Assembly (NCBI RefSeq): GCF_006861825.1
Contig: NZ_VDGI01000010.1
Span: 58,156-122,155 of the forward strand
Direction of reading: 5' to 3'
From: Psychrobacillus vulpis
Lineage (GTDB): Bacteria > Bacillota > Bacilli > Bacillales_A > Planococcaceae
DNA length: 64,000 nt
Part shown: one piece after another, positions 37,820-47,475 of the stretch
Position numbering within the stretch: position 1 is the stretch's first letter
How the letters are laid out: each line of letters starts with the position of its first letter
Notes under the pieces: generated by a model
The model's input: only the letters and a program-made list of their open reading frames with translations
Told to the model about the DNA's origin: nothing
The model's database searches: none
Program-made: the position numbers and the translations under genes

Positions 37820-39577
37820 ATGGCAAAAAGTAAACTTATTGTTGTCGGCGGTGGTTTAGCTGGATTAATGGCAACAATGAAAGCAGCCGAAGATGGCACG
37901 CACGTAGACCTATTTTCATTAGTTCCTGTAAAACGCTCACACTCTGTTTGTGCACAAGGCGGTATTAACGGGGCTGTAAATACAAAAGGGGAAGGCGATT
38001 CACCGGCAGTACACTTAGATGATACTGTATATGGTGGAGACTTCTTAGCAAACCAAAGACCAGTAAAAGCGATGACTGACGCTGCTCCTGGAATTATTAG
38101 CTTATTTGACCGTATGGGTGTTATGTTCAACCGTACGCCGGAAGGATTATTAGATTTCCGTCGTTTTGGTGGTACTTTAATGCACCGTACAGCATTTTCT
38201 GGTGCGACGACTGGCCAACAATTACTGTACGCTTTAGACGAACAAGTTCGTCGTTTCGAAGTAGATGGTCTAGTGACGAAGTTCGAAGGATGGGAATTCC
38301 TTGGAATTATCAAAGATAGCGAAGGTGTTTGTCGCGGTATTAAAGCGCAAAATCTTCAAACAATGGAAATTCGTGCTTTCCGCGGGGATGCTGTTATTAT
38401 GGCAACTGGTGGACCTGGAATTATTTTCGGTAAAACGACTAACTCTATCATAAATACTGGTTCTGCAGCTTCAATTGTATATCAACAAGGTGCACTTTAT
38501 GCAAATGGAGAATTTATTCAAATTCACCCAACTGCAATCCCTGGTGACGATAAACTACGTTTAATGTCAGAATCAGCACGTGGTGAAGGTGGACGTATTT
38601 GGACATACAAAGATGGAAAACCTTGGTATTTCCTAGAAGAGAAATATCCAGCGTACGGTAACCTAGTACCACGTGATATTGCAACACGTGAAATTTTCGA
38701 CGTATGTGTTAACCAAAAACTTGGTATCAACGGAGAAAACATGGTGTATCTAGATCTTTCTCACAAAGATCCACATGAACTAGACGTTAAGCTTGGTGGA
38801 ATTATCGAAATTTATGAGAAATTTACTGGTGATGACCCTCGTAAAGTTCCGATGAAGATTTTCCCGGCAGTTCATTATTCAATGGGCGGACTTTGGGTAG
38901 ATGAAGATCAAATGACGAACATTCCAGGGTTATTCGCTGCAGGTGAATGTGATTACTCTCAACATGGTGCGAACCGTTTAGGAGCAAACTCCTTATTATC
39001 AGCTGTATTCGGTGGAAGCGTTGCTGGACCAAATGCAGTTAAATATATGAGTGAATTAAAGACTCATGCAATTGATATGGACGATGCTATCTTTGAAGCT
39101 GAAGTGACACTTGAGCAAGAGAAGTGGGACAAAACGTTAGCAATGAAAGGTACGGAAAATGCTTACTTAATTCATAAAGAATTAGGAGAGCTAATGACGG
39201 ATAATGTTACTGTAGTTCGTTATAACGACAGACTTGAGGCTACGGATAAGAAAATTCAAGAGTTACAGGAAAGATACGAAAACATTAATATGGATGATAC
39301 ACAAAAATGGTCTAACCAAGGTGCGTCCTTTACACGTCAGTTGAAAAATATGTTGTATTTAGCACGTGTTATTACGATTGGTGCACTACAACGTAACGAA
39401 AGCCGTGGGGCGCACTACAAACCGGATTTCCCAGAACGTAATGATGAAGAATTCATGAAAACAACAATGGCGAAATTCGATCCTGCAACTGGGGCTCCAG
39501 TTATTTATTATGAAGAAATCGATGTATCGCTTGTTCCACCTCGTAAACGTGATTATTCTACGAAAGGAGAAAATTAA
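37820..39577 (+). CDS. sdhA: Succinate dehydrogenase flavoprotein subunit
   Basis: The 585-residue subunit oxidises succinate to fumarate in the citric acid cycle. The FAD dinucleotide motif is VVGGGLAGLMA (8-18). The covalent-FAD histidine is H41 in RSHSVCAQGGINGA, and the active-site arginine region reads HGANRLGANSLLSAVFGG. GAGGAGTG precedes the ATG. sdhB begins 2 bases after its stop. Confidence 0.97.
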   Translation: MAKSKLIVVGGGLAGLMATMKAAEDGTHVDLFSLVPVKRSHSVCAQGGINGAVNTKGEGDSPAVHLDDTVYGGDFLANQRPVKAMTDAAPGIISLFDRMGVMFNRTPEGLLDFRRFGGTLMHRTAFSGATTGQQLLYALDEQVRRFEVDGLVTKFEGWEFLGIIKDSEGVCRGIKAQNLQTMEIRAFRGDAVIMATGGPGIIFGKTTNSIINTGSAASIVYQQGALYANGEFIQIHPTAIPGDDKLRLMSESARGEGGRIWTYKDGKPWYFLEEKYPAYGNLVPRDIATREIFDVCVNQKLGINGENMVYLDLSHKDPHELDVKLGGIIEIYEKFTGDDPRKVPMKIFPAVHYSMGGLWVDEDQMTNIPGLFAAGECDYSQHGANRLGANSLLSAVFGGSVAGPNAVKYMSELKTHAIDMDDAIFEAEVTLEQEKWDKTLAMKGTENAYLIHKELGELMTDNVTVVRYNDRLEATDKKIQELQERYENINMDDTQKWSNQGASFTRQLKNMLYLARVITIGALQRNESRGAHYKPDFPERNDEEFMKTTMAKFDPATGAPVIYYEEIDVSLVPPRKRDYSTKGEN

Positions 39578-39579
39578 TC

Positions 39580-40356
39580 ATGGTAACAGCAACAGAAACT
39601 AAAAAAGTTCAAATTGAAGTTTTTCGTCAAGATACTCCAGAATCTACTCCATATTGGGAAAAGTTCGAAGTTAACTATCGACCTAATATGAACGTAATTT
39701 CTGCTTTAATGGAAATTCGTCAAAATCCTGTCAATACGGACGGGAAAGCAACGACTCCAGTAGCATGGGATATGAGCTGTTTAGAAGAAGTATGTGGAGC
39801 TTGTTCGATGGTTATCAATGGTAAACCACGCCAATCTTGTTCTGCATTAATCGATCAATTGACGCAACCGATTCAATTAGCACCAATGAAAACATTCCCT
39901 GTAGTTCGTGACCTTCAAGTAGACAGAACTCGTATGTTTGACTCATTGAAAAAAGTTAAGGCATGGGTTCCAATCGATGGATCATATGATCTTGGTGAAG
40001 GACCACGTATGCCAGAGCGTAAACGTCAATGGGCTTATGAATTATCTAAATGTATGACTTGTGGTGTTTGTTTGGAAGCATGTCCAAACGTAAATAGTGG
40101 CGCATCCTTCATGGGACCTGCTCCACTTTCACAAGTACGTCTATTTAACGCACATCCAACTGGTTCGATGAATAAAGATGAACGTTTAAACGCAATTATG
40201 GGAGACGGAGGCCTTGCAAACTGTGGTAACGCACAAAACTGTGTTGTTGCATGTCCAAAAGGTATTCCTTTAACAACTTCTATCGCTGCATTAAACCGCG
40301 ATACAACTGTACAAATGTTTAAAAACTTCTTCGGAAGCGATCACATGGTTGATTAA
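39580..40356 (+). CDS. sdhB: Succinate dehydrogenase iron-sulfur subunit
   Basis: The 258-residue subunit carries three Fe-S clusters. The 2Fe-2S cysteines are C67, C72, C75 and C87. The ferredoxin-like part has C158, C161, C164, C168 and C215, C221, C225. AAAGGAG precedes the ATG. The operon ends with a terminator at 40405. Confidence 0.97.
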   Translation: MVTATETKKVQIEVFRQDTPESTPYWEKFEVNYRPNMNVISALMEIRQNPVNTDGKATTPVAWDMSCLEEVCGACSMVINGKPRQSCSALIDQLTQPIQLAPMKTFPVVRDLQVDRTRMFDSLKKVKAWVPIDGSYDLGEGPRMPERKRQWAYELSKCMTCGVCLEACPNVNSGASFMGPAPLSQVRLFNAHPTGSMNKDERLNAIMGDGGLANCGNAQNCVVACPKGIPLTTSIAALNRDTTVQMFKNFFGSDHMVD

Positions 40357-40404
40357 TTTTAACGTGGGAGCGTAAACATTTTTACGGAATGTATTCGTCT
40401 TCAT

Positions 40405-40444
40405 AAAAATCTGTGTAGAATCTTTATTTCTATACAGATTTTTT
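40405..40444 (+). terminator. Terminator of sdhCAB
   Basis: AAAAATCTGTGTAGAA pairs with TTCTATACAGATTTTT (one G-U) and is followed by more T residues. Confidence 0.92.
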
Positions 40445-40455
40445 ATTTCTGTTAC

Positions 40456-40481
40456 AATAAATGAATAACTATTCATTTATT
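40456..40481. promoter_or_regulatory. FadR-like palindrome over the thioesterase promoter
   Basis: AATAAATGAATA-AC-TATTCATTTATT is a perfect 12-bp inverted repeat ending just before the ribosome site. It contains TGAAT-N4-ATTCA, the pattern also present at lcfA and fadR. Control of the thioesterase by FadR or a related TetR repressor is inference. Confidence 0.65.
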
Positions 40482-40493
40482 GGGGGTATTCAC

Positions 40494-40943
40494 ATGAGAG
40501 CAAATTACATAGAAGATTTAAGTTCTTGGGAAAAGGGATTTACATTTTACTCAGAGGTTAATATTCGTTTTTCCGAAACGGATATGTATGGACATTTAAA
40601 CAATACGGTTACATTTGCTTATTTTGAATATGCACGTATTGAATATTTTAAACATATTAAATTGATGAATGATTGGCTAAATCCAAAGGGAGAAAAAATT
40701 CCAGTAGTAGCTGATTTACAATGTGATTATTTGAAACAAGTATTTTTTGATGAAAAGCTTCGTATTTATGTAAAATCCAATTCAATTGGTTCATCTTCTG
40801 TAGATTTGCACTACATGGCAAAAAATGAGAACGAGGAAATCGTTTTTACTGGAAGAGGAACAATTGTACAGATTGACAAGAAAACAGGTAAAGGTTCGAA
40901 ATGGTCAGAAAAAGAAAAAGAAGTTTTTCGAAAGTATGCATAA
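40494..40943 (+). CDS. Acyl-CoA thioesterase (4HBT family, YsmA-like)
   Basis: The hot-dog-fold protein of about 149 residues reads FRFSETDMYGHLNNTVTFAYFEYARIEYF (key residues D, H and NN in ETDMYGHLNN), the 4-hydroxybenzoyl-CoA thioesterase active-site pattern. It would release free acids from acyl-CoA. I use the ATG at 40494 behind GGGGG; an earlier in-frame ATG at 40461 falls inside the operator palindrome. It lies between sdhB and gerE, as ysmA does in B. subtilis. Confidence 0.87.
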   Translation: MRANYIEDLSSWEKGFTFYSEVNIRFSETDMYGHLNNTVTFAYFEYARIEYFKHIKLMNDWLNPKGEKIPVVADLQCDYLKQVFFDEKLRIYVKSNSIGSSSVDLHYMAKNENEEIVFTGRGTIVQIDKKTGKGSKWSEKEKEVFRKYA

Positions 40944-40951
40944 CTAGCCGT

Positions 40952-40980
40952 CACCTACTTTCCCAATGCTACATACGTTA
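40952..40980 (+). promoter_or_regulatory. Sigma-K-type promoter of gerE
   Basis: CATACGTTA (40972-40980) matches the sigma-K -10 consensus CATAnnnTA. An AC lies 17 bases upstream (40953-40954), close to the usual -35. B. subtilis gerE is transcribed by sigma-K, which supports the call. Confidence 0.7.
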
Positions 40981-41003
40981 GTAGAAGAGTGGATAGGGGG
41001 GCT

Positions 41004-41234
41004 ATGGCATTGTATGATAGTAATCAGCATCGATCAATACTGACGAGCAGGGAACGTCAAATTTTTCAATTATTAGTAGAAGATCATTCTACGAAAGAAA
41101 TATCGATTCAGTTATCTATTAGTGAAAAAACTGTCAGAAATCACATTTCTAACACGATACAGAAATTAGGAGTATCAGGTAGATCGCAAGCAATTGTAGA
41201 ATTATTACGATTAGGTGAACTATCGTTGAATTAA
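41004..41234 (+). CDS. gerE: Spore germination/coat regulator GerE
   Basis: The small LuxR-type DNA-binding protein has 76 residues and consists almost only of the helix-turn-helix: LTSRERQIFQLLVEDHSTKE, then ISEKTVRNHISNTIQKLGV, then SQAIVELLRLGEL. It acts late in the mother cell on coat genes together with sigma-K. The ATG at 41004 is close to AGGGGGG; TTG two codons later has the better spacing and would give 74 residues like B. subtilis GerE. Confidence 0.94.
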   Translation: MALYDSNQHRSILTSRERQIFQLLVEDHSTKEISIQLSISEKTVRNHISNTIQKLGVSGRSQAIVELLRLGELSLN

Positions 41235-41313
41235 TTAGAATCCTTGCCATTTTCCTCAGAACACGTCACAATGATAAATAATATGTATATTGTTTTGAGG
41301 AGTGAAGGATTAA

Positions 41314-41772
41314 ATGACAGATGAGATAAACAACGTGGAACATAAACACGAAGATGTTGCTTTTTTAGAAAAAGAACTTAGGCATATATCAGGTATTATA
41401 AAACAAAAAGGGCGTCAAATGTTAAATGCCTATACAATTACTCCCCCACAGTTCGTGGCACTACAATGGCTTTTAGAGCATGGAGATATGACAATTGGCG
41501 ATTTATCAAATAAAATGTACTTAGCTTTTAGTACAACGACAGATTTAATTGATCGTATGGAAAAGAGTGAGCTTGTTCAGAGAGTTAGAGATGAACAAGA
41601 TCGAAGAGTAGTTCGAATACATTTATTAAAAGAAGGCGAACGTATCATAGAAGAAGTGATTGATAAGAGGCAGCAATATTTGAAGGATATTCTAGGTCAA
41701 TTTAATACAGACGAAGTAGCAAATCTATCTACATTATTAGAAAAATTGCATCAAGAGATGAAAAAGAACTGA
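41314..41772 (+). CDS. MarR-family transcriptional regulator (YsmB-like)
   Basis: The 152-residue winged-helix protein carries TPPQFVALQWLLEHGDMTIGDLS and the wing DEQDRRVVRIHLLKEGE with the conserved DxRR. It corresponds by position to ysmB. Target and ligand are unknown. racE starts 9 bases after its stop, so the two may be co-expressed. Confidence 0.9.
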   Translation: MTDEINNVEHKHEDVAFLEKELRHISGIIKQKGRQMLNAYTITPPQFVALQWLLEHGDMTIGDLSNKMYLAFSTTTDLIDRMEKSELVQRVRDEQDRRVVRIHLLKEGERIIEEVIDKRQQYLKDILGQFNTDEVANLSTLLEKLHQEMKKN

Positions 41773-41781
41773 GGAATTTAC

Positions 41782-42579
41782 GTGAAAGCCCCAATTGGTG
41801 TTATAGACTCTGGAGTTGGTGGGTTAACAGTTGCAAAAGAAATTTTGCGACTGTTGCCAAACGAAGAAATTATTTATATAGGTGATACGGCAAGATGTCC
41901 ATATGGACCTCGTTCTGGGGGAGAAGTGCGTAAATTTACATGGCAACTGGCTATGGCACTTTCTAAGATGAAAATTAAGATGCTTGTTATTGCGTGCAAT
42001 ACTGCCACAGCAGTAGCATTAGAATCATTGAGTAAAAAAATGCCGTTTCCAGTAATTGGCGTCATATTTCCTGGGGCGAGAGCAGCAATGAAAGCAACGA
42101 AAAAAAATGAAGTTGTGGTCTTAGGTACAAGCGGTACGATAAAAAGTGGGGCATATGAAACAGCAATTGCGGCTTTAAACTCATCTAGTAAAGTTATTCC
42201 GCTAGCATGCCCTACTTTCGTTCCGTTAGTGGAGAGTAATGAATATGAAGGTGAATTTGCAAGAAACATGGTGTACAATACTCTCTTACCGTTAAAAAAC
42301 GAACAATTTGATACGGTCATTCTTGGTTGTACACATTATCCATTATTACAAACGTATATTGAAGAAGCAGTTGGTGATAATGTGAAGGTACTTTCTTCCG
42401 CAGAAGAGACAGCACAAGAAGTGTTGGAGTACTTAGATTTTCATCAAATGCATAATCCAGTAGAAGGGTATAAAAAACCTGTGTTTTATACGACTGGATC
42501 TATTCCGATATTTAGGACAATCGTAGAGAAGTGGCTAGAGTTACCGAATGCAGATATTAGAACAATATCATTTACATGA
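41782..42579 (+). CDS. racE: Glutamate racemase
   Basis: The 265-residue enzyme makes D-glutamate for peptidoglycan. The start region is IGVIDSGVGGLTVAKE. The two catalytic cysteines are C72 in ACNTATA and C183 in LGCTHYPLL. The start is GTG behind GAGGAA. gerM, which follows racE in B. subtilis, is absent here and rph comes next. Confidence 0.96.
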   Translation: MKAPIGVIDSGVGGLTVAKEILRLLPNEEIIYIGDTARCPYGPRSGGEVRKFTWQLAMALSKMKIKMLVIACNTATAVALESLSKKMPFPVIGVIFPGARAAMKATKKNEVVVLGTSGTIKSGAYETAIAALNSSSKVIPLACPTFVPLVESNEYEGEFARNMVYNTLLPLKNEQFDTVILGCTHYPLLQTYIEEAVGDNVKVLSSAEETAQEVLEYLDFHQMHNPVEGYKKPVFYTTGSIPIFRTIVEKWLELPNADIRTISFT

Positions 42580-42653
42580 CCCTGTTAACTTGAGAATCCT
42601 CGAATAGCGGGGTTTTCTTTTGCTTACTGGTTATTACGAAAAAGGAGAAATTT

Positions 42654-43415
42654 ATGATTAGAACAGATGGTAGAGATGTAAAACAATTAAGAGATATTCA
42701 GATTGAAACGGATTATTTAATGCATCCAGAAGGATCTGTATTAATAACAGTTGGCCGAACAAAAGTCATTTGTAATGCAACGATAGAAGACCGAGTACCA
42801 CCTTTTTTAAGAGGACAAGGTAAAGGTTGGATTACAGCAGAATATTCCATGCTTCCGCGTGCAACAGAATCTCGCACACCTCGTGAAGCATCAAAGGGAA
42901 AAGTGACAGGTCGCACGATGGAAATTCAGCGTCTAATAGGACGAGCGTTACGTTCCGTTGTAGATTTAGAAAGTATCGGGGAAAAAACAATTTGGATAGA
43001 TTGTGATGTTATTCAAGCAGATGGTGGTACTCGAACAGCAAGTATTACAGGAGCTTTTGTCGCGTTAACAATTGCACTCGGAAAATTATCTGAAGATAAG
43101 AAGCTACCATTATTTCCAGTTCGTGAGTTTTTAGCGGCGACAAGTGTTGGAGTATTAGAAAATGTAGGAGTCGTATTAGATTTAAACTATGAAGAGGATT
43201 CCTCTGCTTCTGTAGATATGAATATTGTGCAGACAAGCAGTGGGGAATACGTAGAACTTCAAGGTACAGGTGAAGAAGCGACTTTCTCTAAGAAACAGTT
43301 ATTAGAGCTATTAGAGTTCGGGGAAGCTGGCATTCAACAATTAATGGACGTTCAACGTGCAGTACTTGGGGACTTAGCTAACAAAATCGGTGAGAGAGGC
43401 ATGGAATTAGAATGA
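42654..43415 (+). CDS. rph: Ribonuclease PH
   Basis: The 253-residue phosphorolytic 3'-5' exoribonuclease trims tRNA 3' ends. It opens [20 protein letters not shown] and has [24 protein letters not shown] with the phosphate-binding arginines, then [29 protein letters not shown] precedes the ATG. Its stop overlaps the next start by 4 bases. Confidence 0.97.
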   Translation: MIRTDGRDVKQLRDIQIETDYLMHPEGSVLITVGRTKVICNATIEDRVPPFLRGQGKGWITAEYSMLPRATESRTPREASKGKVTGRTMEIQRLIGRALRSVVDLESIGEKTIWIDCDVIQADGGTRTASITGAFVALTIALGKLSEDKKLPLFPVREFLAATSVGVLENVGVVLDLNYEEDSSASVDMNIVQTSSGEYVELQGTGEEATFSKKQLLELLEFGEAGIQQLMDVQRAVLGDLANKIGERGMELE

Positions 43416-44014
43416 AAAAAATAATTATTGCTACAAAAAATAAGGGAAAAGCAAAAGATTTTGAAGCACTATTTAATCCTCTAGGATACGATGTCTTAAC
43501 ATTGCATGACGTTGCAGAAGAAATGGATATCGAAGAAACAGGAATTACTTTTGAAGAAAATGCATTACTTAAGGCGACAGCACTTGCAAATCATTTGCAG
43601 ACAATTGTGATTGCTGATGATAGTGGGCTTGAAATTGATGCATTGGATGGACGTCCAGGTATTTATTCTGCTAGATATGCTGGAGAAGAAAAAAGTGATG
43701 ATGCAAACATCGATAAAGTATTAGAAGAACTAGAAAATGTAGAAGAACCAAATCGAACAGCGAGATTTGTTTGTGCAATTGCAATCGCATCTCCAACTCA
43801 AAAAACGATTACTGTAAGAGGTACTTGTGAAGGTGTTATTGCAAAAGAAAGAAGAGGAAACAATGGATTCGGATATGATCCGATATTTTATGTTCCTTCC
43901 GAAAATAAAATGATGGCTGAATTATCCGCGGATGAAAAAGGAGCAATTTCTCATCGAGGAAATGCTATTAAAAAACTTTCTGCAAATCTTGCGGAGTTAT
44001 TAAGTGACAAATAG
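43412..44014 (+). CDS. rdgB: dITP/XTP pyrophosphatase (RdgB/HAM1 family)
   Basis: The 200-residue house-cleaning enzyme removes deaminated purine nucleotides such as dITP and XTP. Motifs are [16 protein letters not shown] at the N-terminus, [25 protein letters not shown] in the middle (key residues DDSGL and SARYAG), and NGFGYDPIF followed by [10 protein letters not shown]. It corresponds to ysnA. It is coupled to rph by ATGA overlap. Confidence 0.95.
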   Translation: MKKIIIATKNKGKAKDFEALFNPLGYDVLTLHDVAEEMDIEETGITFEENALLKATALANHLQTIVIADDSGLEIDALDGRPGIYSARYAGEEKSDDANIDKVLEELENVEEPNRTARFVCAIAIASPTQKTITVRGTCEGVIAKERRGNNGFGYDPIFYVPSENKMMAELSADEKGAISHRGNAIKKLSANLAELLSDK

Positions 44015-44522
44015 GGAAATGATAAAGCTATTAATAATAAGTGATACACACAAAGATATTGAAACAATGGAAAAAGTCCTTCTGCAACATCAAGATGTAG
44101 ATGCTATGATTCATTGTGGAGATAGCGAACTGGACTCCTCCTATTTTAAACAAATATCTGTACATGTAGTACGAGGAAATTGTGATTCGGATACTAATTA
44201 TCCGAACGAAATCATTACTCAATTGAATGATGATATTGTTTATGTGACGCACGGTCATTTACATCAAGTAAAATCGACGCTTATGCCACTTAGCTATCGA
44301 GCTCAAGAAGTACAAGCGTCCATTGTATGCTTTGGACATTCCCATTTGCTCGGAGCAGAAATTAATAACGGCATTCTTTTTGTGAATCCAGGTAGCCTTC
44401 ATAAGCCTCGTGGGAGAAAAGAAAAAAGTTATGCAATAGTAGAAAAACTTATCAATGGATGGAGTGTTCTATTTTTTTCTTCTGAACATAAAATAATAGA
44501 AGAATTAAATTTTAAAATTTAA
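44004..44522 (+). CDS. Metallophosphoesterase (YsnB-like, YfcE/MJ0936 family)
   Basis: The 172-residue phosphodiesterase has metal-binding motifs in order: IISDTHKD, MIHCGDSE, VRGNCD, VTHGHLHQV and GHSHLLGAE. The family cleaves phosphodiesters; the cellular substrate is unknown. The GTG at 44004 overlaps rdgB by 11 bases and has GGAG upstream; an in-frame ATG at 44019 is the alternative. It closes the rph-rdgB-ysnB unit. Confidence 0.92.
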   Translation: MTNREMIKLLIISDTHKDIETMEKVLLQHQDVDAMIHCGDSELDSSYFKQISVHVVRGNCDSDTNYPNEIITQLNDDIVYVTHGHLHQVKSTLMPLSYRAQEVQASIVCFGHSHLLGAEINNGILFVNPGSLHKPRGRKEKSYAIVEKLINGWSVLFFSSEHKIIEELNFKI

Positions 44523-44600
44523 TGAAATAGCGTTGACTTAACTTGAATATGATTATATAATAAATCTTGTCTTTCCTATCTGTGTGGTGGGGGAGTACTT

Positions 44601-44674
<74 letters not shown>

Positions 44675-44691
44675 TTCATTCTATACATAGT

Positions 44692-44730
44692 AAAAAAACC
44701 TTCCAATCATTTGATTGGAAGGTTTTTTTT
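44692..44730 (+). terminator. Terminator of tRNA-Arg copy 1
   Basis: A-rich AACCTTCCAATC pairs with GATTGGAAGGTT around an ATTT loop, followed by T8. Confidence 0.93.
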
Positions 44731-44892
44731 ATATGACTTTGCTAGATTTCATTATACTTCTAATATGTTACTTCTGTTTTCCGATATTATCTATTTCCAT
44801 TAGTTGATTTCGATTATTTCATTCTAGAACTTATAATATATCGTGTTATTGTCAAAACTAAACAATATCAACAAATGATAGAGGGTTTTATA

Positions 44893-45987
44893 GTGAGAGG
44901 AACAGGTGTCGGACCAATTAGTATATTGCACGTAATTTTTCTATCGATGACTGTTATTGGTTTAAAGAATCATGTGACAATTATTCCTCCGATATTGCAA
45001 GTTGTAGGCAGAGATGGGTGGGCTGCAATATTGCTTGCTGCGATCTTCATGTTTCCCTGGTTATTTCTTTTATTGTATGTTCATCACAAATCACATCAGT
45101 TGCCATTGAAAGATTGGCTAAAACAAAGGATTGGAAAAGTCGGATATACCATTATCCTTTATATTATTGGATTTTATTTAATCGTCCTTAGTGCGTTTAC
45201 AATAAGAGAAACATTGCAATGGGTGAAGACGACATTTTTACCAAATACTCCAATGGTACTTCTGTTGACCATTTTTACAATACTTTGCATCCTACTTATA
45301 TCAACAAATATTCAAACGATTGCAATGGTGAATGTACTTGTTTTATTCGGAGTGATTGTTTTAGGATTTTTTGTGGCATTTGTCAATATACAAGTAAAAG
45401 ATTATGAATTGTTAAGACCTTTTTTTGAACATGGTTTTAAACCGATTGTTACAGGAGCGGTATATCCTGCATCTGGATTTGTTGAACTGCTCCTGCTTCT
45501 ATTCCTTCAGCATCACTATAAGGGAAGGATTCGTTGGTACCATTTTGCTATTATGCTATTTATTTTAATGGGATTGACGATGGGGCCACTTATCGGAGCA
45601 ATTACTGAGTTCGGGCCAATAGAAGCTGCTAAACAAAGTTATCCAGCTTATGAAGAATGGGGACTTGCAACGATTGGAAGATTTATAGAACATATGGATT
45701 TTTTCTCAGTGTATCAATGGTTAACAGGTGCATTTATTAGAGTTGGATTTTTGTTGTTTATAGTAGTAGATCTATTCAATTTGAATGAGAATAGGAAACG
45801 GATATGGACGATGATCGCACCACCTTTCTTCTTCCTTAGCTTATCATTATCACTGTTGAATGATGATCTATTTTTAGAAATCAAAGGAAATTATTTCTTA
45901 ATATGTACTTTTGTATTCTTAATCGTACTATCACTCTTTTTAACCATAGTTGCATTCGCTTCCAGAAAAACTGTCAAAAACGTGTAA
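44893..45987 (+). CDS. Spore germination receptor subunit B (GerAB/APC-type permease)
   Basis: This 364-residue membrane protein has ten hydrophobic spans and belongs to the spore-permease family of germination receptors. It begins GVGPISILHVIFLSMTVIGLKNHV and includes the VEGxxG-like VGRDGWAAILLAAIFMF region. Subunit B binds the germinant in the spore inner membrane. GTG at 44893 has GAGGG 7 bases before it and is preferred over the ATG at 44875, which precedes that ribosome site. It is first in a B-A-C order; many gerA-type operons are A-B-C. Confidence 0.9.
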   Translation: MRGTGVGPISILHVIFLSMTVIGLKNHVTIIPPILQVVGRDGWAAILLAAIFMFPWLFLLLYVHHKSHQLPLKDWLKQRIGKVGYTIILYIIGFYLIVLSAFTIRETLQWVKTTFLPNTPMVLLLTIFTILCILLISTNIQTIAMVNVLVLFGVIVLGFFVAFVNIQVKDYELLRPFFEHGFKPIVTGAVYPASGFVELLLLLFLQHHYKGRIRWYHFAIMLFILMGLTMGPLIGAITEFGPIEAAKQSYPAYEEWGLATIGRFIEHMDFFSVYQWLTGAFIRVGFLLFIVVDLFNLNENRKRIWTMIAPPFFFLSLSLSLLNDDLFLEIKGNYFLICTFVFLIVLSLFLTIVAFASRKTVKNV

Positions 45988-46020
45988 TTATAATATTGCT
46001 TAGAAAGAAGTGAAAAGACA

Positions 46021-47475
46021 ATGCAATCGGCTGAAAGTACAATGGATTTGCTAAAATTGCAGCAGCTATTTCAATATTCCGCGGATGTTAAATTTCAGGA
46101 ATACTCATTCCATCGACATAAAGTACAGTTTCTCATTTGTGAGGCGATGGTTGACCAGCAGTTATTAAATGAAGTCATTGTACATCGGGTTCAGTCAGTT
46201 TGCGACAACATAACGGAGCAATCACTCGAAGAAGTAATTATTGAGAAGTTACACATACCCGACTTAAAAAAAGTGGAGAATCAAGAGGAAGCAATATCTT
46301 TAATATACGAGGGACATTTGTTACTTTACTTCGAGGAAGGCAATCTTTTATTTTCAAGTAATATTTGTAAAAAGCCAAATAGGAGTCCTGAAGAATCGAG
46401 AATGGAGGTACTCATTAAAGGTCCGAGGGACAACTTTATTGAAGATATCACTGTGAATATCGCATTAATACGTAAGAGATTGCCTACGAATTCGTTGTGC
46501 GTAGAAAAACTTCAGCTAGGAAAGCGTTCCAAAACTGTAGTAGCCATTCTATATTTTAGCGATATAGCCAATAAAGAAATATTAAATGAGATTAAAGACC
46601 AGTTGAATAAAGTAGACACAGATATAGTATTCAGTGGTGAGTTTTTAATGGAAGAAGTGAATAAGAATTCTAAAATCTTTCCGAGAACTGATTATACAGG
46701 AAGGCCAGATTTCGCTGTTGAATCACTCGTCAGAGGAAGGTTTATCATATTAGTTGATGGAGTTTCTTACGCTGTTATTACCCCTGTGAATTTATTTTTA
46801 CTTTTAAAGTCAGGTGAGGATACAGAATATCCTGTTGCGTTTAGTTCATTGGAAAGGACACTACGTATTTCAGGTATTCTAATCGGCGTACTTCTTCCTT
46901 CATTTTGGCTTGCATTGACTACTTTTCATCAAAATCAACTGCCTTTTCAATTACTTACAACTGTAGTTCAAGCGAGTACAGGTTTACCTCTTCCATCCGC
47001 ACTTGAAATGCTTTTAATGCTCTTAATGTTTGAACTTTTTCGTGAAGCAGGCTTACGTCTTCCGAGTGTAATTGGTGGGACTATAAGTGTTGTAGGGGGA
47101 CTCATAATTGGGGACGCTGCTATACGAGCGGGTTTAACTAGTCCGGCGATGATAGTTATTATTGCGATTTCTACCATATCGACATTTACACTAGTTAACC
47201 AATCTCTAGTGTCAGCTGTGAGTATTACGCGTGTTATATTTATTTTAATCACTGCAATTTTAGGGTTATTCGGATTTTTTATGGCGCTGTATTTCCTGTT
47301 GCTATATTTAGCGAATATCCGAATATTTGGGGTTCCTTATATGAATATTGCCACTGATTTAAGCTGGACAACTATTAAAAAATCGTTATTTAGAGTGTCT
47401 CCGAAGAATTATAAGAAGCGTCCGAATGTGCTAGATCCACAAGATAAGACTCGGACAAAAGAGGCTGAGAAATGA
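46021..47475 (+). CDS. Spore germination receptor subunit A (GerAA family)
   Basis: The 484-residue protein has the GerAA plan: a soluble N-terminal part to about residue 230, then RTDYTGRPDFAVESLVRGRFIILVDG (conserved GRPD and VRGRxxILVDG blocks), and a C-terminal set of membrane helices. The helix FQLLTTVVQASTGLPLPSAL and LRLPSVIGGTISVVGGLIIGDAA are typical. Subunit A forms the channel of the receptor. It overlaps the subunit C gene by 4 bases. Confidence 0.95.
   Translation: MQSAESTMDLLKLQQLFQYSADVKFQEYSFHRHKVQFLICEAMVDQQLLNEVIVHRVQSVCDNITEQSLEEVIIEKLHIPDLKKVENQEEAISLIYEGHLLLYFEEGNLLFSSNICKKPNRSPEESRMEVLIKGPRDNFIEDITVNIALIRKRLPTNSLCVEKLQLGKRSKTVVAILYFSDIANKEILNEIKDQLNKVDTDIVFSGEFLMEEVNKNSKIFPRTDYTGRPDFAVESLVRGRFIILVDGVSYAVITPVNLFLLLKSGEDTEYPVAFSSLERTLRISGILIGVLLPSFWLALTTFHQNQLPFQLLTTVVQASTGLPLPSALEMLLMLLMFELFREAGLRLPSVIGGTISVVGGLIIGDAAIRAGLTSPAMIVIIAISTISTFTLVNQSLVSAVSITRVIFILITAILGLFGFFMALYFLLLYLANIRIFGVPYMNIATDLSWTTIKKSLFRVSPKNYKKRPNVLDPQDKTRTKEAEK

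Noticed and set aside
37768..38313. 181-codon minus-strand ORF opposite sdhA
   Set aside because: It overlaps the start of sdhA completely and has no family features; a shadow frame.
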